This document shows, in pieces, positions 1 through 5,330 of a DNA stretch of 5,330 bases. Under the pieces are notes generated by a model, which did not search any database, was not told where the DNA came from, and saw only the letters and a program-made list of their open reading frames with translations. The DNA is from Bacillota bacterium. Lineage in GTDB: Bacteria > Bacillota_A > Clostridia > Clostridiales > Clostridiaceae. Numbering within the stretch: the first letter of the stretch is position 1; every line of letters starts with the position of its first letter. The stretch is taken from positions 1 to 5,330 of the forward strand of contig JAJXYA010000396.1 in the NCBI GenBank assembly GCA_021780795.1, in the 5' to 3' direction. Position numbers and translations under genes: made by a program.

Positions 1-532
1 TTTGTTTAATTCCTTCAGGGCCTAATTCAAGCCATTCCTTACAATTTGGACAAATATGACCTTGCGCATGATCCTTTTGATTAATTTTTACTACTTTCGC
101 AATTTCATCAATTTCTTTTCCAAATCTCTTTCTAATTACATCTTCTAGTGAACGTTCTTTCCAATACGGCTTAATAACTTCACGAAACTTTTCTATATCA
201 TCTGACTTCACATTAAACTTATCTTGTGCTCTGGTTGGCAACTCTTCAATTTCTCTATCAATCCACGAGCTTCCACTTTCCGGGAAGACAACTCCATATC
301 TAACGCCTTTAGTACGATTTCCAACAATTAGCTCTTCCTTTTCAACATCAATTTCTAACTTTAAAAGAGAATTTTTTAATGCTAATGCTCTCTTTATAAT
401 AACTGACTTATCTTCATTTTGCTTATATGTTTCAGTTATTATAAGTGCTTGTTCAACAGATGCATATCTTTTATGTGATAACATCTTTTCTTTTAAATTT
501 TTAATTCTAGGAGACATTATTAATTCGTTCAT
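1..532 (-). CDS. Glycyl radical enzyme (PFL/glycerol dehydratase-like), N-terminal part
   Basis: The first 177 codons of a PFL-domain glycyl radical enzyme; the gene continues past the left edge. Such proteins are usually about 780-850 residues, so roughly a fifth is visible. The translation follows the N-terminus of E. coli PflD and clostridial DhaB1 as I remember them: an 'SVEQALIITETYKQ' helix (25-38), 'EELIVGNRT' (66-74), 'PES' (84-86), 'LPTRAQDKF' (98-106), 'PYWKERS' (122-128) and a 'DHAQGHICPN' segment (154-163) in the region where relatives carry a Gly-His near the active site. The catalytic Cys and the C-terminal RVxGY glycyl loop are outside the window, so the substrate (glycerol, propanediol, hydroxyproline, arylacetate or other) cannot be assigned. 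Start: ATG at 532 has AAGGAG 7 bases upstream; an in-frame ATG five codons later has no such site. A separate radical-SAM activase gene is expected further left. The enzyme would be cytoplasmic, oxygen-sensitive and active in anaerobic carbon metabolism. Family sure; subfamily open. Confidence 0.9.
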   Translation of the reverse strand, partial: MNELIMSPRIKNLKEKMLSHKRYASVEQALIITETYKQNEDKSVIIKRALALKNSLLKLEIDVEKEELIVGNRTKGVRYGVVFPESGSSWIDREIEELPTRAQDKFNVKSDDIEKFREVIKPYWKERSLEDVIRKRFGKEIDEIAKVVKINQKDHAQGHICPNCKEWLELGPEGIKQ

Positions 533-583
533 TTCATTTCTCCTTTTTTCTTATTTATTATTATTCACTATTGATATAATTCA

Positions 584-612
584 ATTCTATCTTATTTTGA
601 ATTGCTTTTCAA
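584..612 (-). promoter_or_regulatory. Sigma-A-type promoter of the glycyl radical enzyme gene
   Basis: On the minus strand TTGAAA (612-607) and TAGAAT (589-584) are separated by exactly 17 bases. Each hexamer matches the sigma-A consensus at most positions. Transcription would begin near 577, giving a leader of about 45 bases that contains the AAGGAG site. The region is very AT-rich, so chance matches are likely, and a weaker alternative (TTATAC-16-TATAAA) lies around 625-655. Confidence 0.5.
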
Positions 613-724
613 TACATTTCTTATTATTTTATATAGTTTTTTTCAAATTGTATAAATTTATTCAAAGAGCAGTGTACCGATTAAAATTCAGTTATGGAGT
701 TCATCTTTTAGGAAGTAGTCTGTA

Positions 725-739
725 TATTAACGCTTTCAA
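725..739 (-). promoter_or_regulatory. Candidate CcpA catabolite-responsive element (cre)
   Basis: The minus strand reads TTGAAAGCGTTAATA. Against the Gram-positive cre consensus WTGNAANCGNWNNCW it differs at a single position (the penultimate C is T), and the TGAAAGCGTT core is intact. It lies about 195 bases upstream of the glycyl radical enzyme start and about 115 bases upstream of the best promoter. It could therefore act from a distance or control a nearer promoter not clearly visible; a weak TTTAGA-16-TATACA pair overlaps it. Inference: the enzyme is under carbon catabolite control. Confidence 0.5.
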
Positions 740-763
740 GTTTCTAAACTTCTTCATTCTAAT

Positions 764-798
764 ATATAAAGGCAAGGGAAACTCCCTTGCCTTTATAT
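764..798 (-). terminator. Rho-independent terminator after the sigma/anti-sigma operon
   Basis: A perfect 16-bp stem (764-779 with 783-798) closes a 3-base loop. Its core is GGCAAGGGA/TCCCTTGCC. It begins 8 bases after the stop codon of the anti-sigma-like gene. On the minus strand the 3' arm ends in an AU-rich run (CCTTTATATATT) rather than a pure U tract. The opposite strand has the richer T stretch, but no plus-strand gene ends here. Confidence 0.8.
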
Positions 799-806
799 TT
801 ATTATT

Positions 807-1730
807 CTATTTTTCTTTTAGAATTTTAATATATTCCTTTGCAAATTCTATTGATGCATCAATATCTGAAGAATTACTGCCAATAGCTAGACCGTAGTTT
901 ATACCATCATAACTCCAGCCTACATAATAACGTTCTTCTGTACCAGTTGGTTTATGTTCCAAATCAGTTACCCCATCTTCTTTCACATTATAGTTAACTT
1001 TTGTGTCTTGTGTAACTGTACATGTAATATCATCAATTTTTACTTCCTTCACAACAACAGCATCATCATGCTTTTTTTGCTTTCCATTATCTTTTATTGG
1101 TATTAACTGAAATTTGTGCCCTTGATTATCTTCATATGATGCACTAACAATTCTGCTCAAGTTATAATCTTTTTCAAGCTCTTCAAATGCCTTATCATCA
1201 TCTATGGACTTTTTTAATTTATCTGATACCGCCTCTGAATCTTTATATTTTACATCCTTAGCCATTATCATTACACCTGGACTAAAAACATAATCGTCTA
1301 TTTTTTCATATGAATAATCTCCAATTTTTTCAGGCAAATTGATTTTAAAACCAACCCGTCTTTCCATGTCTTTCTTATTTTCATTAGTTACGTTTATAGG
1401 ACCAACACCAACCGGAACCTTTGTATCCTCTGACTTTTCCACAATATTACCAGCTTTATCAGGTAAGAATATTGTTTTAAATACATCCTGAGCAGCTACC
1501 CTTGCCCCTGGTGAAAATGTAAAAACTCCAACTATTGTAAGTGCTGCACAACATGCAGGAATTAGTGCTACTCTTTTTATATATTTCATATTAAAATATT
1601 TTCTCTTATTCATTTCTCTCTCCTTCTTATTCCAAGCCTCATTAAAAATATCTCTTGAAGCTTCGATATTATAAATACTATCATCTATAGCAGATTTCAT
1701 CATATTATCAAAATAGTCCTTATCCTTCAT
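807..1730 (-). CDS. Probable membrane anti-sigma factor (DUF4367-like)
   Basis: A 307-residue protein with a charged cytoplasmic N-terminus (1-52), one membrane segment (about 53-72, from VALIPACC to VFTFS) and a large, probably extracellular C-terminal part. The conserved-looking stretch after the membrane, SPGARVAAQDVFKTIF (73-88), and the C-terminal 'YYVGWSYDGINYGL...' block (268-281) resemble clostridial DUF4367-type proteins encoded next to ECF sigma factors. The N-terminus has no HxxxCxxC zinc anti-sigma motif, so sigma binding by residues 1-50 is inferred from context. It starts 17 bases after the sigma gene, and its AAAGGAG site overlaps the sigma stop codon, implying co-expression. 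Expected role: hold the sigma factor at the membrane until an envelope signal releases it; the signal is unknown. Start ATG 1730 has AAGGAG 10 bases upstream. Length and topology fit the role; direct proof is lacking. Confidence 0.75.
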   Translation of the reverse strand: MKDKDYFDNMMKSAIDDSIYNIEASRDIFNEAWNKKEREMNKRKYFNMKYIKRVALIPACCAALTIVGVFTFSPGARVAAQDVFKTIFLPDKAGNIVEKSEDTKVPVGVGPINVTNENKKDMERRVGFKINLPEKIGDYSYEKIDDYVFSPGVMIMAKDVKYKDSEAVSDKLKKSIDDDKAFEELEKDYNLSRIVSASYEDNQGHKFQLIPIKDNGKQKKHDDAVVVKEVKIDDITCTVTQDTKVNYNVKEDGVTDLEHKPTGTEERYYVGWSYDGINYGLAIGSNSSDIDASIEFAKEYIKILKEK

Positions 1731-1747
1731 TTAAATTAGACTCCTTT

Positions 1748-2320
1748 CTATTTAACTATGCTAATTCCATTTTCTGATTCAAAACAACCACCTAATTGTT
1801 TTTTTAAAGCAGCTCTTGCATAAAACAAACGTGATTTTACTGTAGCCTTAAAGCAGCCTGTAACTTTTGAAATTTCTTCTATTGACATATCATTATAGTA
1901 ATAGAGAATAACCACTGTTTTTAAATTTTCGCTTAGATTATTTACAGCATTTTGTATTACATGCTTTATCTCATAACTATCAATCTCATTCTCTCTGCTT
2001 TGATTTTCATCACAAAATAATTCTTCGTTTTCAGATGTTATTTCTAAAGGAACTAATACTGATTGTTTTTTTGACATTTTCCATCCTGTGCGAACAAGGA
2101 TCTTAAAGAACCATACTTTAAATGCCTTTGGATCTTTAAGTTTGTTTATTTCCAAAAAACATTTCATATATGTTTCTTGAAGTATGTCTTCTGCAATCCC
2201 TTTATTTCCTGATAAAAAATAAGCAGTTGCCAATGCCTTTTTTTCTACAGTTTGTAAAAGTTCGCGAAATGCTTCCTTTTCTCCTAATTGGCAACGCTTT
2301 ACTATTCCTTGTATATCCAT
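1748..2320 (-). CDS. ECF-type RNA polymerase sigma factor (sigma-70 family)
   Basis: A 190-residue sigma factor with only regions 2 and 4. Region 2 covers about residues 17-82, including 'AEDILQETYMKCF' (43-55), which contacts core polymerase, and 'DPKAFKVWFFKILVRTGWK' (63-81), which reads the -10 element. An acidic linker follows (about 95-115). Region 4 covers about 118-174, with the helix-turn-helix 'MSIEEISKVTGCFKATVKSRL' reading (145-165) for the -35 element. The size is usual for ECF factors. Start: ATG 2320 is preceded by GAGAGGTG at good spacing. The reading frame stays open to a GTG at 2365, but that start has no ribosome binding site and would add 15 residues unlike the family. It is the first gene of a two-gene operon with the anti-sigma-like gene. 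Autoregulation is usual for such pairs, but no ECF-type -35/-10 pair is convincing upstream. Confidence 0.93.
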   Translation of the reverse strand: MDIQGIVKRCQLGEKEAFRELLQTVEKKALATAYFLSGNKGIAEDILQETYMKCFLEINKLKDPKAFKVWFFKILVRTGWKMSKKQSVLVPLEITSENEELFCDENQSRENEIDSYEIKHVIQNAVNNLSENLKTVVILYYYNDMSIEEISKVTGCFKATVKSRLFYARAALKKQLGGCFESENGISIVK

Positions 2321-2423
2321 CTTACACCTCTCTTCTTTTTTGGAGCTCCTATAATATAAGAGCACTAATTTATCATAAAGGTTTTGTTGATTTAATTTTT
2401 TTCCAATTCCTCACTTACTAAGT

Positions 2424-2429
2424 ATTATA
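2424..2429 (-). promoter_or_regulatory. Candidate -10 box for the sigma-factor operon
   Basis: A consensus TATAAT on the minus strand lies about 104 bases upstream of the sigma start and downstream of the preceding terminator. No good -35 hexamer is found at 16-18 bases, so this may be chance. A second AT-rich candidate (TATATTATA) lies at about 2350-2358. An 11-base palindrome ACTTACTAAGT (2413-2423) directly follows the box. Confidence 0.25.
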
Positions 2430-2465
2430 ACGTGAATACAGTTTGATATATTTTTGATTATGCTA

Positions 2466-2502
2466 TAAAATTAAAAAGAGTAGCGGGCAATTCCACTACT
2501 CT
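2466..2502 (-). terminator. Rho-independent terminator of the patatin operon
   Basis: On the minus strand AGAGTAG (2502-2496) pairs with CTACTCT (2483-2477). An inner GG/CC pairing sits around a short loop, and the stem is followed directly by the U-rich run TTTTTAATTTTA. It lies 7 bases after the stop of the small gene and separates this unit from the sigma-factor operon. Confidence 0.8.
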
Positions 2503-2509
2503 GTCTAAC

Positions 2510-2851
2510 TTATTTACATATATTTTTATCTTTTTCAATAAATACTTCATATAAATGCTCTGCGGTATGATCCAGTCCTGTTTCATGCATTGTAACGTAT
2601 TGCTTTAGCATATCGCTAACAGTTATTAAATCTATTAATTTACTACACGGCACTTCATACTTAAAAAATAAATAATTATAAACCATACCCATCCAGTAAA
2701 GAGAATCACCATAACTTTCTATGCTTCTACCACCCTTAGGATAATTTGTTCCTTTTAGCATATCTCTTATTACTACACTTCCTAATTGAGCTATATAATA
2801 TGGCATTCCCTCTTCAACATGTTTTCTATGTTCTGATTTTAAGTATGCCAT
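2510..2851 (-). CDS. Small uncharacterised protein coupled to patatin gene
   Basis: A 113-residue soluble protein that I do not recognise. It has a charged start (MAYLKSEHRKHVEEGM), an aromatic-rich middle ('YGDSLYWMGMVYNYLFFKYEV', read about 48-68) and a C-terminal part around 'MLKQYVTMHETGLDHTAEHLYEVF' (about 82-105). The C-terminal pattern faintly recalls small Firmicute DUF3791-type proteins, too weakly to assign. There is no signal peptide or clear membrane helix. It follows the patatin stop after 18 bases and is closed by a terminator, so it is co-transcribed. The start is uncertain: ATG 2851 and TTG 2857 (two codons longer) are both possible, and neither has a well-spaced ribosome binding site. 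The only GGA lies inside the patatin stop region, too far away. Translation may depend on coupling, or the gene may be weakly expressed or N-terminally eroded. Confidence 0.65.
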   Translation of the reverse strand: MAYLKSEHRKHVEEGMPYYIAQLGSVVIRDMLKGTNYPKGGRSIESYGDSLYWMGMVYNYLFFKYEVPCSKLIDLITVSDMLKQYVTMHETGLDHTAEHLYEVFIEKDKNICK

Positions 2852-2869
2852 AAACAATCGCTATTAAAA

Positions 2870-3712
2870 TCATCCTATATAATGAAGTATCTTTTCTTTG
2901 TCCTTCATTATTAAATCATATCCATTTTGGTATATTGCTTTTAGTTTATTTTTATCTCTTTCAAATCTACTAATATCCATACTTATAGTTGGTCTTATTA
3001 TAATTGCTTTTCCGCTATCTTCTAACTTCTTACAATAATCCAGTTGTTCATTATATTTAATATATCTCTCTTTCAATACATTCGCTAACTTTGGATATTT
3101 ATTTTTATAAATTTTATATGTTATTTTATTTGCTTTAGATTGTTTCTTTCTATATCCTTCATTTCTTGTTAAGACAATAATATTTTTGTTATTACCATCA
3201 GCTATTGATTTATTAATTGGTATAGGCTCTGAAAGTCCTCCATCTGCATAATATTGTCCATTAATATTTTGAAATGGGAACATGAGTGGTATTGCTATAC
3301 TTGCTCTAAGAATTGAACTTCTTTTATCTAACAATTCCTTGTTAAAATACTCAACTTCTCCTGTTTCAATATTAAAAGCACCTGCTAGCATCTTTCCATC
3401 AAATTCATAAAAAGTTTTATAATCAAAAATACAATGCTTATTTGGTATCTCATCAAATACAAAATCTAAATCCATAAGAGACTTACATCTAATTAAATTT
3501 CCATAGCTAATATATCTTTTATTGTCCATAAATCTTTCCATTATCTCTAAATTTCTTCCTCTTTGTTTAGAAACATATGAATATGCATTTGTTGCTCCTG
3601 CTGAAACCCCTATTACATATTTTAATTCTGCTTTTATATCTAAAAGAGCATCTAATACACCTGCTGTAAATAAACCTCTAAATGCTCCACCTTCAAGTAC
3701 AAGTCCTGTCAT
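2870..3712 (-). CDS. Patatin-like phospholipase (acyl hydrolase)
   Basis: A 280-residue cytoplasmic serine hydrolase of the bacterial patatin family. All catalytic elements are present: the oxyanion loop GGAFRG (8-13), the nucleophile elbow GVSAG with Ser37 (35-39) and the catalytic aspartate in DGG, Asp157 (157-159). 'ASIAIPLMFP' (137-146) and 'VLTRNEGYRKK' follow the usual order, and the lysine-rich C-terminal 90 residues resemble the extension (DUF6363-like) of YjjU-type patatins. The predicted activity is hydrolysis of ester bonds in phospholipids or other acyl lipids with a Ser-Asp dyad; the natural substrate is not known. Start ATG 3712 has GGAGG 8 bases upstream. It has its own promoter and is followed by the small unknown gene. 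A degraded copy of its last 80 or so bases lies about 130 bases upstream of the start, at 3839-3893. The length is typical and there is no sign of decay. Confidence 0.93.
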   Translation of the reverse strand: MTGLVLEGGAFRGLFTAGVLDALLDIKAELKYVIGVSAGATNAYSYVSKQRGRNLEIMERFMDNKRYISYGNLIRCKSLMDLDFVFDEIPNKHCIFDYKTFYEFDGKMLAGAFNIETGEVEYFNKELLDKRSSILRASIAIPLMFPFQNINGQYYADGGLSEPIPINKSIADGNNKNIIVLTRNEGYRKKQSKANKITYKIYKNKYPKLANVLKERYIKYNEQLDYCKKLEDSGKAIIIRPTISMDISRFERDKNKLKAIYQNGYDLIMKDKEKILHYIG

Positions 3713-3744
3713 ACCTTAACCCTCCACTTATGCTTTATTAGTAT

Positions 3745-3750
3745 ATTATA
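3745..3750 (-). promoter_or_regulatory. -10 box of the patatin promoter
   Basis: A perfect TATAAT on the minus strand places transcription start near 3738, giving a leader of about 26 bases with a GGAGG site. The -35 position at 17-base spacing reads TATGAT, a poor match, so the promoter may be weak or need an activator. It lies just downstream of the terminator hairpin, which supports a separate transcription unit. Confidence 0.45.
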
Positions 3751-3787
3751 CCTTAATTACAAATTAAATCATATAAATTTATTCTAC

Positions 3788-3838
3788 AAAAACACTACTT
3801 CATATTAAACTGTCATTTAAATATGAAGTAGTGTTTTT
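3788..3838 (-). terminator. Long hairpin terminator after the dehydrogenase operon
   Basis: A 19-bp uninterrupted stem (3788-3806 with 3820-3838) has arms reading AAAAACACTACTTCATATT and its complement around a 13-base loop. Both strands end in a T5 run, so it can work in either direction. It lies about 50 bases after the dehydrogenase stop codon and upstream of the patatin promoter. Confidence 0.8.
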
Positions 3839-3893
3839 ATCATCTTATATAATTAAATCCCATCCATTTTGATATATTACTTTTAACTTTATT
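3839..3893 (-). pseudogene. Relic of a patatin gene 3' end
   Basis: This segment is a shortened copy of the 3' end of the intact patatin gene (2869-2950). The block from AATAAA to GATTTAAT matches at about 36 of 42 aligned positions, and the terminal ATTATATA(A/G)GATGAT matches at 14 of 16. About 28 bases between the two blocks are missing from the relic. In the corresponding frame it reads [14 protein letters not shown], against KLKAIYQNGYDLIM in the intact protein. A one-base insertion and the deletion break the frame. The copy begins at the stop codon of the dehydrogenase gene and ends at the terminator hairpin. The substitutions fall mainly at third codon positions, as expected for a diverged coding copy. 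Best read as the remnant of a second patatin gene after duplication and deletion. Confidence 0.75.
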
Positions 3894-5292
3894 CACAAAC
3901 TTTTCCAGGATTTAATATATTCTTAGGGTCAAAAGCTAATTTTATTCCTTGCATTATATTCATACATTGATCTGGTAGTGATTGCTTTAAATATCCTTTC
4001 TTTGCAAATCCTATTCCATGTTCTCCTGAAACTTGTCCTTTTAATTCTTTAGCTTTATCATACATTATTTGCATAATCTCGCTTAATTTTGTATGCCATT
4101 CTTTTTCATTCAATTCATCTCTTAATATATAAACATGTAAATTTCCATCTCCAGCATGACCAAAGCTTTTTATTCTGATGTTAGCTGTTCGTTCAAGTTC
4201 ATGAGTAAAAGTTACAAACTCTCCAATTTTATTTCTTGGTACAACAACATCAACTTCATCCATTTCAGTAGTTAATGCTTTAATTGCTTCAAGAAAACAG
4301 CCTCTAGCTGACCATATTGATTCTTGTCTCTCTTCTGTATCTGAAATCAACACATCTAATGCTCCAGATTCCAAGCAAATATTCGCAACATTTGCATAAT
4401 CCTTTTCAATTTCTTCTGTAGAATTTCCATCAAAAGTTAATAAAAGATATGCATCTGAAGATTTGTCAGGAAAACTCTTTCCTAGGAATTCTTCTGCTGC
4501 TACTATTGCTTCTCTTTGCATAAACTCAATTGCTGTTGGTATTGACTTCGATTTAATTATTTTCGGAACAGTCTCTATTGCTCTTTCAAGACTTTCGAAA
4601 GGTATAAGTAAACTTAGTGCTTTTTTAGGAAGTGGTAACAATCTTAAAATTGCTTTTGTAACTATTCCTAAAGTACCTTCTGAACCAACCATTAAATCTT
4701 TTAATGAATATCCTGAACTGTTTTTAACAACTTTTCCTCCAAGTTCTACCACTTCACCATTTGGAAGTACAACTTCAAGACCTCTTACGTAATCTCTAGT
4801 GACTCCATATTTTACAGCTCTCATTCCACCTGCATTAGTGCTTATATTCCCACCAATTGTTGCTGATTTTTCTCCTGGATCTGGTGGATAAAACAAGTCA
4901 AATTCTTCAACATATTTACTTATTTCCATAAGTAGAACCCCTGGTTCTAATGTTAGTGTAAGATTTTCTTCATCTAGTTCTAACATTTTATTCATTCTAC
5001 TAAGATCTATAACTATCCCACCTTCAAGTGGAACTGCTGCGCCAACAAGCCCAGTACCAGAACCTCTTGGAGTCACAGGTATTCCCTTTTCATAAGCATA
5101 TTTCATAACTTTTGAAATCTCTTCAGAATTTATAGCTTGAACTACTATATCAGGCATTTGCTTAATTCCACCTAATTCATCATGACTATAATCCTCATTT
5201 ATATTTTCCTTAAATAAAACTCTTTCTTTATCATTTTCTGCAATAGATAATATATATTCATAGTCTTTTAATTCAACTTCTTTGTAACTCAT
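3889..5292 (-). CDS. lctD: FAD-binding 2-hydroxyacid dehydrogenase (LctD/GlcD family)
   Basis: A complete 467-residue flavoprotein. The FAD_binding_4 (PCMH-type) domain covers about 45-220: '[14 protein letters not shown]' (75-88), 'PPDPG' (136-140), '[12 protein letters not shown]' (145-156), 'KYGVTRDYV' (161-169) and '[12 protein letters not shown]' (203-214). The FAD-oxidase C domain covers about 220-462, with '[11 protein letters not shown]' (377-387), '[11 protein letters not shown]' (422-432) and '[10 protein letters not shown]' (455-464). The order and length match D-lactate/glycolate dehydrogenases. In anaerobes such as Acetobacterium woodii the LctD member works with EtfAB: it oxidises lactate to pyruvate and passes electrons to NAD+, driven by reduced ferredoxin. 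The upstream reading frame ends 3 bases before this start and could be EtfA, which favours that role. There is no membrane segment, so it is cytoplasmic. Start ATG 5292 has AAGGAGG 8 bases upstream, inside the end of the preceding gene. The family is certain; lactate over glycolate or another 2-hydroxyacid is inference. Confidence 0.9.
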   Translation of the reverse strand: MSYKEVELKDYEYILSIAENDKERVLFKENINEDYSHDELGGIKQMPDIVVQAINSEEISKVMKYAYEKGIPVTPRGSGTGLVGAAVPLEGGIVIDLSRMNKMLELDEENLTLTLEPGVLLMEISKYVEEFDLFYPPDPGEKSATIGGNISTNAGGMRAVKYGVTRDYVRGLEVVLPNGEVVELGGKVVKNSSGYSLKDLMVGSEGTLGIVTKAILRLLPLPKKALSLLIPFESLERAIETVPKIIKSKSIPTAIEFMQREAIVAAEEFLGKSFPDKSSDAYLLLTFDGNSTEEIEKDYANVANICLESGALDVLISDTEERQESIWSARGCFLEAIKALTTEMDEVDVVVPRNKIGEFVTFTHELERTANIRIKSFGHAGDGNLHVYILRDELNEKEWHTKLSEIMQIMYDKAKELKGQVSGEHGIGFAKKGYLKQSLPDQCMNIMQGIKLAFDPKNILNPGKVCE

Positions 5293-5295
5293 AAC

Positions 5296-5330
5296 CTATA
5301 CCTCCTTAGCCATTTTTATTTTTTCTAAAA
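5296..5330 (-). CDS. 3' end of upstream gene, possibly EtfA (LctC)
   Basis: The minus strand carries an open frame ending LEKIKMAKEV then TAG, 3 bases before the dehydrogenase start. The AAGGAGG ribosome binding site of the dehydrogenase lies within its last codons, the layout of a tightly coupled operon. A lysine-rich amphipathic end like this would fit the C-terminus of an electron-transfer flavoprotein alpha subunit, the usual partner of LctD-type dehydrogenases, but ten residues cannot prove it. Another frame ends earlier (FRKNKNG, stop at about 5307), so even the frame is not certain. Confidence 0.45.
   Translation of the reverse strand, partial: LEKIKMAKEV

Noticed and set aside
597..612. 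Inverted repeat TTGAA-N6-TTCAA over the -35 region of the glycyl radical enzyme promoter, possible operator
   Set aside because: Only five base pairs per arm, no extension in either direction, and such repeats are common by chance in AT-rich DNA.
646..660. Shared run TATAAATTTATTC between the glycyl radical enzyme leader and the patatin upstream region (about 3772-3784)
   Set aside because: A 13-base match of nearly pure A/T does not extend on either side and is expected by chance here.
738..751. Small palindrome AAGTTT-CT-AAACTT next to the cre box
   Set aside because: Six-base AT-rich arms around a two-base centre could bind a regulator, but nothing else supports it.
597..821. Plus-strand open frame of 74 residues, rich in Phe/Leu/Ile, possible small membrane protein
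   Set aside because: It starts at a TTG with no ribosome binding site, runs through the cre box and the terminator stem, and its hydrophobicity is what T-rich DNA gives by chance. It also overlaps the end of the anti-sigma-like gene.
2342..2349. Perfect palindrome GGAGCTCC in the leader of the sigma gene
   Set aside because: Eight bases without a loop or flanking symmetry are too short to support an operator or structure.
2321..2365. N-terminal extension of the sigma factor from a GTG at 2365
   Set aside because: There is no ribosome binding site before the GTG, whereas ATG 2320 has one, and the extra 15 residues lie over promoter-like sequence.
4463..4792. Plus-strand open frame of 109 residues inside the dehydrogenase gene
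   Set aside because: It lies wholly opposite a well-conserved coding region and shows no family features of its own; the same applies to the plus-strand frames at 2170-2421 and 3522-3719.

Overview
The window is AT-rich, and every gene I can support lies on the minus strand, so the biology reads from right to left. Strong AAGGAG-type ribosome binding sites, short intergenic hairpin terminators, a clostridial-type ECF sigma/anti-sigma pair, a PFL-like glycyl radical enzyme and an Etf-linked 2-hydroxyacid dehydrogenase all point to an anaerobic, low-GC Firmicute, most likely Clostridium sensu stricto. The species cannot be fixed from this sequence.

Layout in transcription order. (1) 5330-3889: the last ten codons of an upstream gene, possibly EtfA, sit 3 bases before a complete 467-residue FAD-binding dehydrogenase of the GlcD/LctD type. 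This looks like the end of an electron-confurcating lactate dehydrogenase operon. It is followed by a 3' relic of a patatin gene and a long hairpin terminator (3788-3838). (2) 3750-2466: a patatin-like phospholipase with its own -10 box, then a small unrecognised protein 18 bases downstream, closed by a terminator. (3) About 2460-764: an ECF-type sigma factor and a single-pass membrane protein that is probably its anti-sigma factor, 17 bases apart, closed by a 16-bp hairpin. (4) 739-1: a regulatory region with a near-consensus CcpA cre box and a sigma-A-like promoter, then the first 177 codons of a glycyl radical enzyme that runs off the left edge.

These are four independent transcription units. 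Two concern anaerobic carbon metabolism (lactate oxidation and a glycyl radical lyase or dehydratase). The other two are a lipid-hydrolase unit and an envelope-signalling unit. The least expected structural observation is at 3839-3893: a decayed duplicate of the 3' end of the neighbouring patatin gene, fused almost exactly to the stop codon of the dehydrogenase gene. It suggests a past tandem duplication and deletion. I found no mobile element, CRISPR array, tRNA or rRNA, and no strong evidence for a wholly new system.
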